Origin: Armadillidium nasatum
Lineage: Eukaryota > Arthropoda > Malacostraca > Isopoda > Armadillidiidae
Length of the DNA: 32,344 nucleotides
Direction: 5' to 3'
NCBI GenBank assembly: GCA_009176605.1
Contig: SEYY01006790.1
Coordinates: forward strand, 1-32,344
Every line of letters begins with the position of its first letter. Positions within the stretch are counted from its first letter, which is position 1. Position numbers and translations under genes: made by a program. A model generated the notes under the pieces. That model saw only the letters and a list, made by a program, of their open reading frames with translations. It was not told where the DNA came from and did not search any database. Shown one piece after another: positions 1 through 9,598 of this stretch.

Positions 1-987
1 CTTTGAATCTTGGATTTTGTGGTTTCAAAACTTGGATTCCTTTGTGATTCAAATATTGGATCCACCTCTGAAATTACAAATTGAATCATCCAAATATTGA
101 AGTGACCCAAACCTTTTGCCATCTCTGGACTTGCACATTCAAAACTCGGATCGTTTCCGAAAGTACTTTATCTGTCACCATTCAGATTTGTGTAACTTCG
201 AGAAGGAGAAACCAGGTACAAACTATTCTAAATAACTTACAAGAAGAAAGAAAAGCAAAAGCCAGTTATTTGCATATATTACAGATAAGCCGCATTTATA
301 ATATCTTCTTTCAACTCCTGTATCTTAATACTAACAGCTCCTCTCATAAGTTCATATTCCTCCTTATGCTAATGGTTCAGCAAGTGCCACAGACCCAATA
401 AAATATCCCATTAATATAGTAATATATTGCAAAGACATATTGCATTTGATTATCAAATTGTAGGATTGATTGGGGAAAGAGATAAGTAAGCCATAGGATT
501 CATTTTTGTAATTCATTTACTTAAGTTTTCATTTATTACATTTTACCTTTATTACCATATTTGGTACTTTAGTGTTAAACAATAATTACTCATTAAGTTA
601 AGTAAAGTAGTATCATTATACTTCTTTTACTATTCCTCATTTCTTATATTTTATTATATTAAATAATTGTTATAGAAAATAGGTTCGTCAATGTAATTCC
701 CAGAAATTTTAATAGTAACCCAAGAAAGTGAACCTTCTTGAGAGAGTTAGTAGGCCCCTTTTTTGCATAAAGAAAGTGATCACCACCTTCTTTGTGAAAG
801 TAGTCATCATACCGAACCTAAATAAAAGCTTCTTGTGCTCTTTACTATTAGGCGTGAACGAAATACAGTGTTTATATGGCTGACAAAATTGAATGCAATA
901 TGTAGGTATTTCATCAATTATTGGGTCATCAGAAAAAATCTGTGTAGGCAAGTTGAGACTTTTTCAATGTTCCAGCTCTCCCTAACA
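1..987 (+). repeat. 5' LTR of A1 (left end outside window)
   Basis: Bases 1-987 match 11794-12859 nearly base for base, as the two LTRs of one insertion should. Similarity stops just after CTAACA, giving a CA-ending LTR boundary near 987. This copy lacks about 70 bases that the 3' LTR has around 11835-11905 and about 9 bases near 12235. The minus-strand reading frame around 709-951 is only LTR sequence; its twin sits in the 3' LTR. Confidence 0.9.
397..402 (+). promoter_or_regulatory. AATAAA polyadenylation-type hexamer in 5' LTR
   Basis: A canonical AATAAA lies in the LTR and is conserved at 12269-12274 in the 3' LTR. In the 3' copy it could direct polyadenylation of the genomic RNA. In such AT-rich DNA a chance hexamer is possible. 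Confidence 0.4.
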
Positions 988-1001
988 TAGACAAATTTAA
1001 G

Positions 1002-1019
1002 TGGCGCCCAACGTGGGGC
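1002..1019 (+). other. Primer binding site, tRNA-Lys(CUU) type
   Basis: TGGCGCCCAACGTGGGGC lies 14 bases after the inferred end of the 5' LTR. From memory of tRNA sequences it is the exact complement of the 18 3'-terminal bases of animal tRNA-Lys(CUU), the tRNA-Lys1,2 primer class used by several retroviruses. It marks where minus-strand DNA synthesis would start and fixes the element's orientation. Confidence 0.9.
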
Positions 1020-1490
1020 CTTCTGTTTCCATAACTAGTAAGAAGGTTACCTCCACTGTAAACGTGGGCTTGCCATAGTATTAACCATGGAAAACCATGA
1101 AACCTAAAATATTTAAAGTATCATTTACCACGAACCTACAACCCAGAATTAACAGTCACTATCTCTTGTCATACACCTTGCATTTATCATTTTGCTTGCT
1201 GATCCTGTTTGTGATTTCAACCATATTGCGTGCCTAGGTCTGTTGCTGCTATTATATTCCACTACTACTGTCTTTTATAGGTACTTCTAGAATAGTTTTA
1301 AGAACTAACCTAGATAATCACAGTATGCTAATCATAATAACAGGATTGCAGTTGACTTTTGGCATATCAATAGTGTATGCAAAGAGCCTTTGCAGCCCCA
1401 GGTTTTTATCTTTGCAGATCAAGAGCTGCTGTAACCGAAGAAAGAGAATAGGAAAACTTCTCCATTGTTTAGAAGAAAACGTTACGTTTC

Positions 1491-1608
<118 letters not shown>

Positions 1609-1616
1609 AAGAATTG

Positions 1617-1735
1617 AGAATCCTAATATAAGTACTATAAGAATATATATAAGTACTAAAGAATATATATAAGTACTATAAGAATATATATAAGTACTAT
1701 AAGTATATATATAAGTACCAGAAGTATATATATAT
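1617..1735 (+). repeat. Degenerate tandem repeat, unit about 21-22 bases
   Basis: About five imperfect copies of a unit built around TAAGTACTATAAGAATATA follow the (TA)n array. Copies differ by one or two bases and by TA-run length. It looks like slippage-driven expansion beside the microsatellite. Confidence 0.8.
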
Positions 1736-1836
1736 AGTTACTACATTTTCTACTATATATATGTATATAACCACAAAAACTCTAATATATGTATAAGTAT
1801 ATATAGGATTCCTATTAACACTGTCAGTATCAGTAT

Positions 1837-1845
1837 CAGGTAAAT
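1837..1845 (+). promoter_or_regulatory. Candidate 5' splice donor upstream of gag
   Basis: CAG|GTAAAT matches the metazoan donor consensus well and sits about 39 bases before the gag start codon. Paired with the acceptor at 9578-9579 it would remove gag-pol and place ORF3 directly behind the leader, like the subgenomic env message of retroviruses. Use of the site is inferred from sequence only. Confidence 0.45.
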
Positions 1846-1878
1846 TATATCTGAGTAATACAAATAAGTTAAATCGAA

Positions 1879-3848
1879 ATGGCAGAAAAGAATGTGGGAG
1901 ATAAACTATCACCAAAAGAGGAATACTTGAAAAGTATTGAGAGTAATGCTAATACCATGAGAGATGAAGAGTTGAGTGATGAGGTAGCAGGTGGATCACA
2001 AGATGATGTAATATCGGCAGAGACTGTGAGAGGTATTATGGGAAATTTGAATGCTCAAATGACTTAGTTGAGTAAGAAATTAGAAGCCGCAGGTCCAAAA
2101 CCCTCTACAGGATTTGAAATAAATGAGTCTGAGGGCCAAATAGAAAATCTGATGACAGGGATGGATATCACAAATACTCCCATAACTACATCTGGATCGG
2201 AAGCTTATAAGCGGGAAGAAAAGGGAGAGATGCTTTCTTTACCTTTTGTTCCTTTTGAATCATCAAGAACAGGGATTACGACTTCACCTGTATTCAATCT
2301 TGAGAATCTTGTTTCTGTATCTTCTCTATTACCAGTTGCGTCGACCAGAACTTATATAACTCAACCCATGACTACTAATGTACACGTATTGCCAAAAATG
2401 CAAACCACTCCTTTGCCACTAACAGTTCCAAATGCAAGTCAAATCTCGTTAACGGCCACACAGTTTGACATCATACAACAACAGATGTCCCTGTTAACAC
2501 AAGCTGTGTCGTTAACAATATTAGTAAATAAAGTACAAACACCTAGGGTGGTAGAGCCAAAAGTGTATCAATATGAAAATGATCACGATTTAAAACAGTT
2601 CTTCGAACATTTTGAGGAATACTGTTCACAAAAGTATCCTGAAGCACAAAACCAATGGCATTGAAAAATATCTTGGAGGCAAATTTCTTAAATTATACGT
2701 AGTAATAACTAAAACTACCACTAAATATATGGCTGTGAAAGAATCCCTTCTCAAGTGGTTTGAGCATGAGGAAAAACGGAAGAATGAGAATAAACTCCGA
2801 GACAATCATGCTGCTCAACGCAAACCAAGAGAAGATATAAACATGTTTGCACTAAGATTGGAACAATTAGCATCAAAGGCTTATCCAGACACTAACATGA
2901 GGAATCATGAATCGCTCAGAACTGGTTTTCTATTTAATGTCTCGTACCCAGTGCAAACTAAATTAAGGGAGTACCTCATACAAAATGAAATGGGTACCCA
3001 ACAGCGTGTTCCTTGGGAAAGACTTGTCATGTTAGCAGACAGTTATGAACGTTGAGTTCCATACATCACCAAGAACTTATGACTCACCAAGAAATTTCCA
3101 ATCAGAAAGTAGAACTCCAAATAAAAATGTACAAGACATAGGTGAGGATGAACAAGAGGTAATCTACATCGATGCAGTAACCCCAATAAAACCAACTTGG
3201 AGTGACATACTTCAAAGACCACCTCCAAGAAGACAAAGTAAAAATCAAAATCAATTATTACCCCAAAAATCAAACCAACAGAAGCCAAATACTTCATGTA
3301 CACCAACAAGAAGAATCAAGAATACCCCAACACCTGAAAGATCAAAGAATAATCAAAATGCAACTCAGTGTGATTTTTGTGGGAGAACGGGTCACTTGAT
3401 GGCAGACTGCTACAAATATCTCGATATTTGTAACTTTTGCAAAACTAAAGAACACATAAGAAGTGATTGTTGGAGAAACACTGAAAATCATTTTAACAAT
3501 TCACCCAACAAAAATAAGGCTCCTAAATGTCCTTTTTGTAAGGGTGAGCACTTGGGGATGCATTGTAATTCCCAGAACAACAATGGAAACGCCGCTACTA
3601 GGTCTCAAAAGCGACTCACCAACGTTGCGGAGCAAAGACCCTTACCTCAGAGGGGACAATATCAAACCAGGATTGTAGAGAACACTAGGCCACCCTCAGA
3701 TCCTTGGACTATGATTGGAGCTCGACCTAAGACAAGCTGTGTTACTAATTGCAACATGGGTGGAGAGTCACATGAGGAAGGACAATGTATACAGGAAATG
3801 GGAAATATCCCACTCCGCAATGATGAGCCACATTGTGGAGAATCGTAA
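1879..3848 (+). pseudogene. gag: A1 gag (nucleocapsid-type zinc knuckles), broken
   Basis: The start is the ATG at 1879 in good context (aaATGG). The frame meets an amber stop at 2065-2067, stays open to 2664, then continues through 2612-3055 and 3045-3848, so there are two frameshifts and one stop. The middle part (about 2560-3055) has the helical look of a Gypsy gag capsid domain, including MAVKESLLKWFEHEEKRK and a following FALRLEQLA segment. The C-terminal third is basic and has three zinc knuckles: CX2CX4HX4C at 3369-3410 and 3429-3470, and a shorter CX2CX3HX4C at 3528-3566. Role: packaging and particle formation for the element's RNA. The last frame overlaps the protease frame by over 100 bases, which resembles a gag-pol frameshift arrangement but may be decay. 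Confidence 0.85.
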
Positions 3849-3849
3849 A

Positions 3850-4900
3850 AATCGAACTTCGAAATTAACGGCTCAAAATAATCAGAATCGAAACGGGACG
3901 GACATCAATAATAATGGTAACAGTCCATTAAGGAGTGAAAATCATAATCAATCGAACAACTGTGATATTTTGTTCAATCTATGTCAGGCTGATGTGGACC
4001 CTTTGATAGTCTCAGTCGCATTGGACCATCCTGAATGTTCTCAGTATTTCGACTGTATGATTGATACTGGAGCAGGAGTGAGTCTAGTCAATGCAGGGGC
4101 TCTACACACCCTAAAAGACATAGAACTCAAACCAGCTTCTGATGTCAATGTCACAGATCTGAAAGGGTTTGGTTGTACATCTAAAATACCAGTTGAACAT
4201 TATATTGAAAAGAAAATTGTTTTCGAAAGTGGGTTCGTTACTCCTCGTCCAATAATGTTATTCGTAGTTCCCATTGATTTTATGACTCATAATGTTGTAC
4301 TGGGAGCGGTTTCGTTAAAAGATAACAATCTTTTACTGGATCTGACTCGCCGTGAATTGGTACACAGGGTTCATAAAAAATTAAAAACGGTAGGGAAAGA
4401 TATTAGCTGCAATATACCTTTCTATAATTGTGTTGTACCGGAAATTACGGTCCTAAAACCGTTACAATGCAGAATGATATCTATTGTGGTTGATAAAATT
4501 CAGCAGGAAGCTAGGCAACGTTGTCCACTGGTAGAATTCCAGGGCATGGATATTCCGGGTGTTTCCATAATACCAGGAATTCTCGATCTTAGGGTGGACA
4601 ATGTCAAAATAGCTATAAAAAATTATACGGACCAAGAAAAACAAATAAAAAGAAACACCCTAGTGGGAAAGATTAAACCAGCAGGAAAGTTGGAAATTAT
4701 TCCTATGATTAAAGAATTAACTGAATCGGGTATATACCCCGAACAACACTGGAACGTAAAAACGATTATATCCGAATTCCAAACAGAAGAACTTAACTTA
4801 ACGATTGATCAAAAGAATCAACTAATTAGTGTGCTACAAAAGCATTTATCTGTGTTAAGCACAGGGGATAATGATGTGGGAGTTGCCACCAAAATCACCC
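3850..4900 (+). pseudogene. A1 pol: retropepsin-type aspartic protease and linker
   Basis: The frame open from 3715 to 5148 holds the catalytic loop in MIDTGAGVSLVNAG, with the aspartate codon at 4063-4065, and the partner beta-strand motif VVLGAVSLKDNNLLLDL near 4294-4344. Together these are the D[ST]GA and later [IV]LG elements of a retroviral-type protease that would cleave the polyprotein. The segment after it (about 4430-4700) is a beta-rich linker, common between protease and RT in Gypsy polyproteins, ending in NTLVGKI. This part is one of the least damaged in the element. Confidence 0.85.
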
Positions 4901-5780
4901 ATAATATAGAACTGGAATCGGATAGACCCGTCAGAGTTCCAGTACGTAGAGTTCAGGGACCTTTGGCCCAGGAAATAGAGAAAGAATGCAAGGACCTCTT
5001 AGAAGGGAATATCATAAGACCAAGTAAGTCACCCTTCTCAGCTCCTGTGGTACCTGTTCGCAAGCCTGATGGTTCTCTCAGGCTTTGTATCGACTACAGA
5101 AGCTCAATAATGCTACAAAAGGGGATTCATTTCCGTTACCCAACTTGATCAACATGATTTATAACATGTGTGGCAACAAGTTTTTCACCACCATTGACCT
5201 AATCAAGGGGTACTATCAGATCAACATGGACCCTAATAGCATTGAAAAAACAGCTTTCTCAACACCATTCGGCCAGTACGAATATCTAAAAATGCCATTT
5301 GGGGTAAAAAATGGCCCTGCAACGTTTCAACGTGGCATGATGCTCACTCTTGCAGGACTTCCCTGGAAAAAGGTTATGGTATACCTTGATGACATCATCA
5401 TTCTGGGGAAGACTTTTGAAGACCATCTCAACACTTTAGACGAGGTTTTAATAGCCTTAGGGTCAAATGGTTATAAATTAAAACCTAGGAAAACAAAGCT
5501 TTGCAGAGAGGAAGTAGAATTTCTTGGCCATAGAGTCTCTGACAATGGAATAATGCCTTTAGAAAAGAATCTAAAGGGTGCATTGGAATTCCCTATACCA
5601 ACAACGGTTAAACAACTCAGACAATTCCTAGGTATGGTCAATTTTTACAGAAGGCACATACCCAATTGCTCTCAAATAGCAAAACCATTATCTTCTCAAA
5701 CAGGAGGGAAAACTGTCTCCTGGGATGAAAAATGTCAAAATGCTTTTGACCAGCTAAAGCAGGCATTAGTGGATCCTATC
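4901..5780 (+). pseudogene. A1 pol: reverse transcriptase
   Basis: RT begins near DRPVRVPVRRVQGPLAQEIE and shows the fingers motif SPFSAPVVPVRKPDGSLRLC. A frameshift near 5090-5110 then moves it to the frame 5085-6017. The palm aspartate (TTIDLIKGYYQI), the PFGVKNGPATFQR block and the catalytic YLDD (5382-5393) are intact. The thumb follows, with VEFLGHRVSDNGI and LRQFLGMVNFYRRHIPNCS. These are standard Ty3/Gypsy RT blocks in order. It copies the element RNA into DNA. Confidence 0.93.
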
Positions 5781-5789
5781 TTGCTGGGT

Positions 5790-6195
5790 TTCCCAGATTA
5801 TAGTTCTGAAGCTTCCCCAATGGAACTTCATGTAGATGCTTCTGACATAGGAGCAGGTGCCAGTCTTTCTCAGAAGCAAAATGGAGTTCAAAAACCCATC
5901 GCTTACATCTCCACAACTTTTAATGGTGCTCAAAAGAACTACAGTACCATCGACAAAGGAACTGACAGCATTACGATGGGCTGTAAAATCACTAAAAGCT
6001 TTCCTGAGAGGAGTTAAATTTGTCATCTATACAGACCATCAACCACTAATATACTTACAAAATATGAGTATGGTTGATGGAAGAGTTGCTAGAACTTGGG
6101 AGGAATTGAATGAGTTTAATTTCGAGATCAGACACATAGTGGGCAAAAGTAATCTTATAGCTGACGCATTATCAAGATCCCCAGTACCAGATTTA
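5790..6195 (+). pseudogene. A1 pol: RNase H
   Basis: ELHVDASDIGAGASLSQ (first acidic residue at 5835-5837) is followed by a frameshift near 5950-5975, then ALRWAVKSLKAFLRG, TDHQPLIYL and the closing IADALSR block. This is the usual Gypsy RNase H that degrades the RNA strand during reverse transcription. The break lies in the helix just before ALRWAV. Confidence 0.9.
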
Positions 6196-6229
6196 CCATT
6201 ACCAGAACAAGACGGGGCTAACAAACACG

Positions 6230-6610
6230 AAGCAGAATTCATACCTCCAGGATTTGAAATGATCACGATTCCGGGAGGTGGTGATGCATTATTCATGTTT
6301 TTTTCTTTGTTTCTGTATGGTACCACCGAGAATCATCTGGAATTACGTGTCTTAGTGATTGATGAAACTCTTAAAGAACATAGAAAAATTCAAATTTAAA
6401 GAGAAAAACATTCGCAAACAACTGAATGCGATGAAACTAAGTGGACACATTCCTAAACCAGAAGTAATAGAAGCTTTTTGTAAGTTATTTAAAGTAAGAG
6501 TACAAATATTCTACAAAGATATAAAGCCTATGATGTATGGTCCTCCTGATGCTCAAGAAATATGCAGTTTAAAATGTTCATTATAACTATTTGAGAAAGC
6601 AACCTCCAGT
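6230..6610 (+). pseudogene. A1 pol: OTU-like (ovarian tumour, deubiquitinase-fold) domain between RNase H and integrase
   Basis: A proline-rich lead (FIPPGFEMITIP) runs into GGGDALFMFFSLFLYG, then TTENHLELRVLVID. This follows the OTU signature GDGNCLFRAL...LYG...NHLELR. The catalytic cysteine position is Ala (codon 6286-6288). After a frameshift near 6370-6400 come a helix and GHIPKPEVIEAFCKLFKVRV, matching the OTU E(L)xALAxLxxxxIxVY block. After another shift near 6570 the terminal HYNYL motif (6579-6593) is kept; it matches the OTU catalytic histidine and aromatic. OTU enzymes cleave ubiquitin chains. As it stands this copy would lack the nucleophile. A2 has a homologue in the same place. 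The alternative, an unrelated papain-like fold, is less likely. Confidence 0.72.
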
Positions 6611-6619
6611 AATAAGAAC

Positions 6620-7860
6620 AAATATGGATGAAATTATCATAAATATCCATTCTATAAGTCCGGTTTATGGTCAGGTGAATGTAACTCAGCATAATATCCC
6701 CGAAATGGATATTATAGAAGATCAAAGGACTGATTCAAGTATTCATTATATAATAAAGCAAATTAAAAACCTAATTCCTGTTAGTCAATGGAATAAACAG
6801 ACCCAAATATTCAAAACCCATCATCCTAGGTTAATGATTAAAAATGACATACTATATTACTAACATAGCTCAGGTAGATTTCTGTATGTACTCTCTTTTA
6901 AGTTTATAATCACTATGGTAATTAATTTGCATTGGGGATGTGCTCACATAGGAAGAAATAAAATATTAGAACTATTATATCAACATTTCTGGCATCCACG
7001 AGTTAATCAGATAGTATCTGACATTGTAAGATGTTGTCCTACATGCCAAAAATTTAAGACTCACTCAACAAATGTTGTACCACCTACATTAAAAATAACG
7101 GCCAAGAGTCCATTTGATTTAATGGCTATGGATTTACTGCAATTTCCAATAACCAGGTCCGGAAACAAATATGCAGTAGTCCTTATTGATCACTTTACAA
7201 AGTGGGCTTGCGTAGTTCCCGTCAACAACAAACAGAGCGACACTGTAGCCAAAGTTCTCATAAAGATGTTACCTTTCTTATTAAAAATCCCTAACCGGAT
7301 GTTAAAATCCCTAACCGATGTTGACCGACAATGGGACAGAATTTGTATCCGCGAATTTTCAACAGGTTTTGTCCGAATTTAATATTCAACACATAAGAAC
7401 AACACTGCTACATCCAGCAAGTAATGGAATATGTGAGAGGTTCAATCGAAGTTTGATACAATCATTAAAATGTTTGGTATTGGACCATGAAACAGACTGG
7501 GATGAAGAACTTCCATCATCAATAAGTATTTACAATCATACTTATCATAGTTCTTTGAAAACTTCACCATCTAAGTTCATATTAAATAATGTACATCCTG
7601 AAGTCTCTCACAGTTTTCCACAATATTGGGATGAGGGTACAATCAATTTTGAACCATATAAGAAAGGGCAGAAAGAAGCTAAAAAGGTGATAAGTAAAGG
7701 CCATCATGTGGAAAATAAATTTAAAATTAGGTGGAAAGGACCTTTTGTCATCACAAACGTCAATGAGAATAAAATATATAACATTAAAAGAATTAGTGAT
7801 CCCAATACTAGAGAAGAGAAACAACACTTTTCACAGTTAAGAAAATGGATCGAAATACCA
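6620..7860 (+). pseudogene. A1 pol: integrase (HHCC, DD35E core, GPY/F)
   Basis: An in-frame TAA (6861-6863) precedes the zinc-binding segment HX4H...CX2C (His codons 6930 and 6945; Cys 7035 and 7044). Core acidic residues are D in MAMDLLQFP (7131), D in LTDNGTEF (7327) and E in ICERFN (7435), with exactly 35 residues between the last two. A short duplication and frameshift (7283-7319) separate the first aspartate from the rest. The C-terminal GPY/F-like module reads FKIRWKGPFVITNVNENKIY near 7717-7776. I see no clear chromodomain after it. It would join the cDNA to host DNA. Confidence 0.92.
7283..7319 (+). repeat. Short tandem duplication in integrase
   Basis: TAAAAATCCCTAACCGGATG is followed at once by a near-copy, TAAAATCCCTAACCGATG. 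The two differ by single-base indels, and the reading frame changes across them. It looks like replication slippage that broke integrase just before its second catalytic aspartate. Confidence 0.8.
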
Positions 7861-9078
7861 AATTATTTGAAAAGAAATCCACAATTTGCCGATATTCTTT
7901 ATAAAACCGATGAATTAGAGGATGAGAATTTGGATGTGAATGCTGAAGATAGTTCCTCAGTACAACCTGATTCTTTCATAGGATTGTATGAGAGTGATGA
8001 TATTGATGAGGAGGTGTTGCAGGAGAATGAATATCCACAAGAAGTAGAGGATATTGAGGATAATTTCCTAGGTTTTACTGACATACCAGTGAGTTCTGCT
8101 GAGACACAGAACTTGACTGAATCAATAATAGGGCGTTTAAAAGTGTTGCAAGGTACAATCGCACAAATAAATAAGAGTAAAAATGAAACAAGTCAAAGGG
8201 ATAAGGAAAATAGCGAGCAAAGTAGATTTTTACTTTCTCAAGAAATAATATCTAAAATAATAGATCCTATTCCAACTATTCCCCAGCTTTCTCTTAACTC
8301 TTCTACTGTCTTTCCAACTGTCCCTATGCATAACATATCTTACACAATTTTGCCTCCGCTCTTATTTTCATCCCAATTGCAAAGTACTTCCCAAACGCCA
8401 TCATGTTCGTCTCGATTGCAAAACAGTCATGAGATGTTAATACCTCAATCATCTAATAAAGAGATCTACAAAATTGTTGACATGGACGATTCGTCATCTG
8501 ATTTCAGTGGATTCGAGCCAATGGATTATAATAAAGACTCCAACAAAAAATCATCACAAGATACTGAAAATATTGTTATCGATCCAGAGGATCATGAATT
8601 TGAATGGGACCATACGTCAATGTATGTACACGTTTCACATGAAAATACAATAATAGATCCATTAGTTGAAGGATGGATAAATTCCACTTTTGAAGTATCT
8701 GGAGTTAATAGAACGACTGCAGAATTAACTGCATCGCACATACTTGAAAAGGGGTCGTCACCTTCTGAGACTCAATCCCCAGGTACATTACGAAAATTCT
8801 TAGAAGATAACTTTGGGGTTACTCAAATATCAACTGTTCCCCATCTGGATTGTTTACCAGACGATTATTCCATTGAAGGAGAATTGGTTCTTAGGAGACG
8901 GTTATCTCATGAAAATGTGCCTATAGGGTCACCCACTATCGTAATTGAAACTCCTGTTGTTAGACCCCTGACGCGATCTCGAGGAACAGTCCCAAACCTC
9001 CCTAATGTTATGTTCCAACCTTTAGAATATATTAGGTCTTCTAGGCTATCCTTTCCTATAACCACAACAAGTACATAA
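7861..9078 (+). CDS. Long acidic, Ser-rich C-terminal tail of A1 Pol
   Basis: The frame that carries the integrase core stays open for about 400 residues past the GPY/F module and ends at TAA 9076-9078. Composition is low in hydrophobic blocks and rich in Asp, Glu, Ser, Thr and Pro (for example MDDSSSDFSGFEPMD). No zinc finger, membrane segment or known motif is visible. Most Gypsy integrases end soon after GPY/F, so this extension is unusual. It probably forms a disordered region; function unknown. That it is intact while upstream pol is broken may be chance. Confidence 0.65.
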   Translation, partial: NYLKRNPQFADILYKTDELEDENLDVNAEDSSSVQPDSFIGLYESDDIDEEVLQENEYPQEVEDIEDNFLGFTDIPVSSAETQNLTESIIGRLKVLQGTIAQINKSKNETSQRDKENSEQSRFLLSQEIISKIIDPIPTIPQLSLNSSTVFPTVPMHNISYTILPPLLFSSQLQSTSQTPSCSSRLQNSHEMLIPQSSNKEIYKIVDMDDSSSDFSGFEPMDYNKDSNKKSSQDTENIVIDPEDHEFEWDHTSMYVHVSHENTIIDPLVEGWINSTFEVSGVNRTTAELTASHILEKGSSPSETQSPGTLRKFLEDNFGVTQISTVPHLDCLPDDYSIEGELVLRRRLSHENVPIGSPTIVIETPVVRPLTRSRGTVPNLPNVMFQPLEYIRSSRLSFPITTTST

Positions 9079-9565
9079 AAATTTCTTTTCTAAAATGATA
9101 CTAAGTACTTTATAATAATATTGCTAATAATATTGCCGAAAACTTGTTTGTTTGAGTAAATTCAAGTACTAAACATATAAAATAATTTTTTTTGAGAATT
9201 AATAATTTCTTTGATGAATTAAAGATTTAAAGATATAATTTCCATTTTTAATTTTTGTTTTTTGTTTTTGAATTAAGGATTAAATTTATAAAATGCTTGA
9301 ACATGGTTTATTTGTTTTGTTGTTATAGTCCTTTTTAATGTGAAATAATTATTTCTTTGCCTAAACAAAATATAACTTTCAAACAATTACATTAATTAAA
9401 GTTGCCGACTTAACAATCACTACATATTACCGAACAAAAATCATAAAAAGGAGTAATAACAACCGCAACTCCTTGTTTGACACTTGCTGAGTCAATTTAG
9501 TGCTTAGATGGGGGGATAGCTGAGTTGCAGGAATACTATTCCTACATGGTATTAATCAGTATATT
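9079..9565 (+). other. AT-rich non-coding gap between pol and ORF3
   Basis: No reading frame of note; AT-rich with T-runs (near 9188 and 9255) and repeated AATAAT words. Its position makes it a candidate for the distal part of an intron ending at 9579. A2 has a similar gap of about 0.5 kb before its own ORF3. Confidence 0.6.
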
Positions 9566-9579
9566 GTGTATCTCCACAG
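9566..9579 (+). promoter_or_regulatory. Candidate 3' splice acceptor before A1 ORF3
   Basis: TGTGTATCTCCACAG is a pyrimidine-leaning tract ending in AG at 9578-9579, 19 bases before the ORF3 ATG. A2 has a stronger acceptor-like site at the matching place. Confidence 0.4.
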
Positions 9580-9598
9580 AAAACAACGATTCATCAAC

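Noticed and set aside
709-951. Minus-strand frame of 80 codons, repeated at 12581-12823
   Set aside because: It lies inside the LTRs, and its conservation simply reflects the two LTR copies of one insertion. No domain, and opposite to element transcription.
2065-2067. TAG in gag as programmed stop-codon readthrough
   Set aside because: It lies early in gag, not at the gag-pol boundary, in an element with many other stops and frameshifts; decay is simpler.
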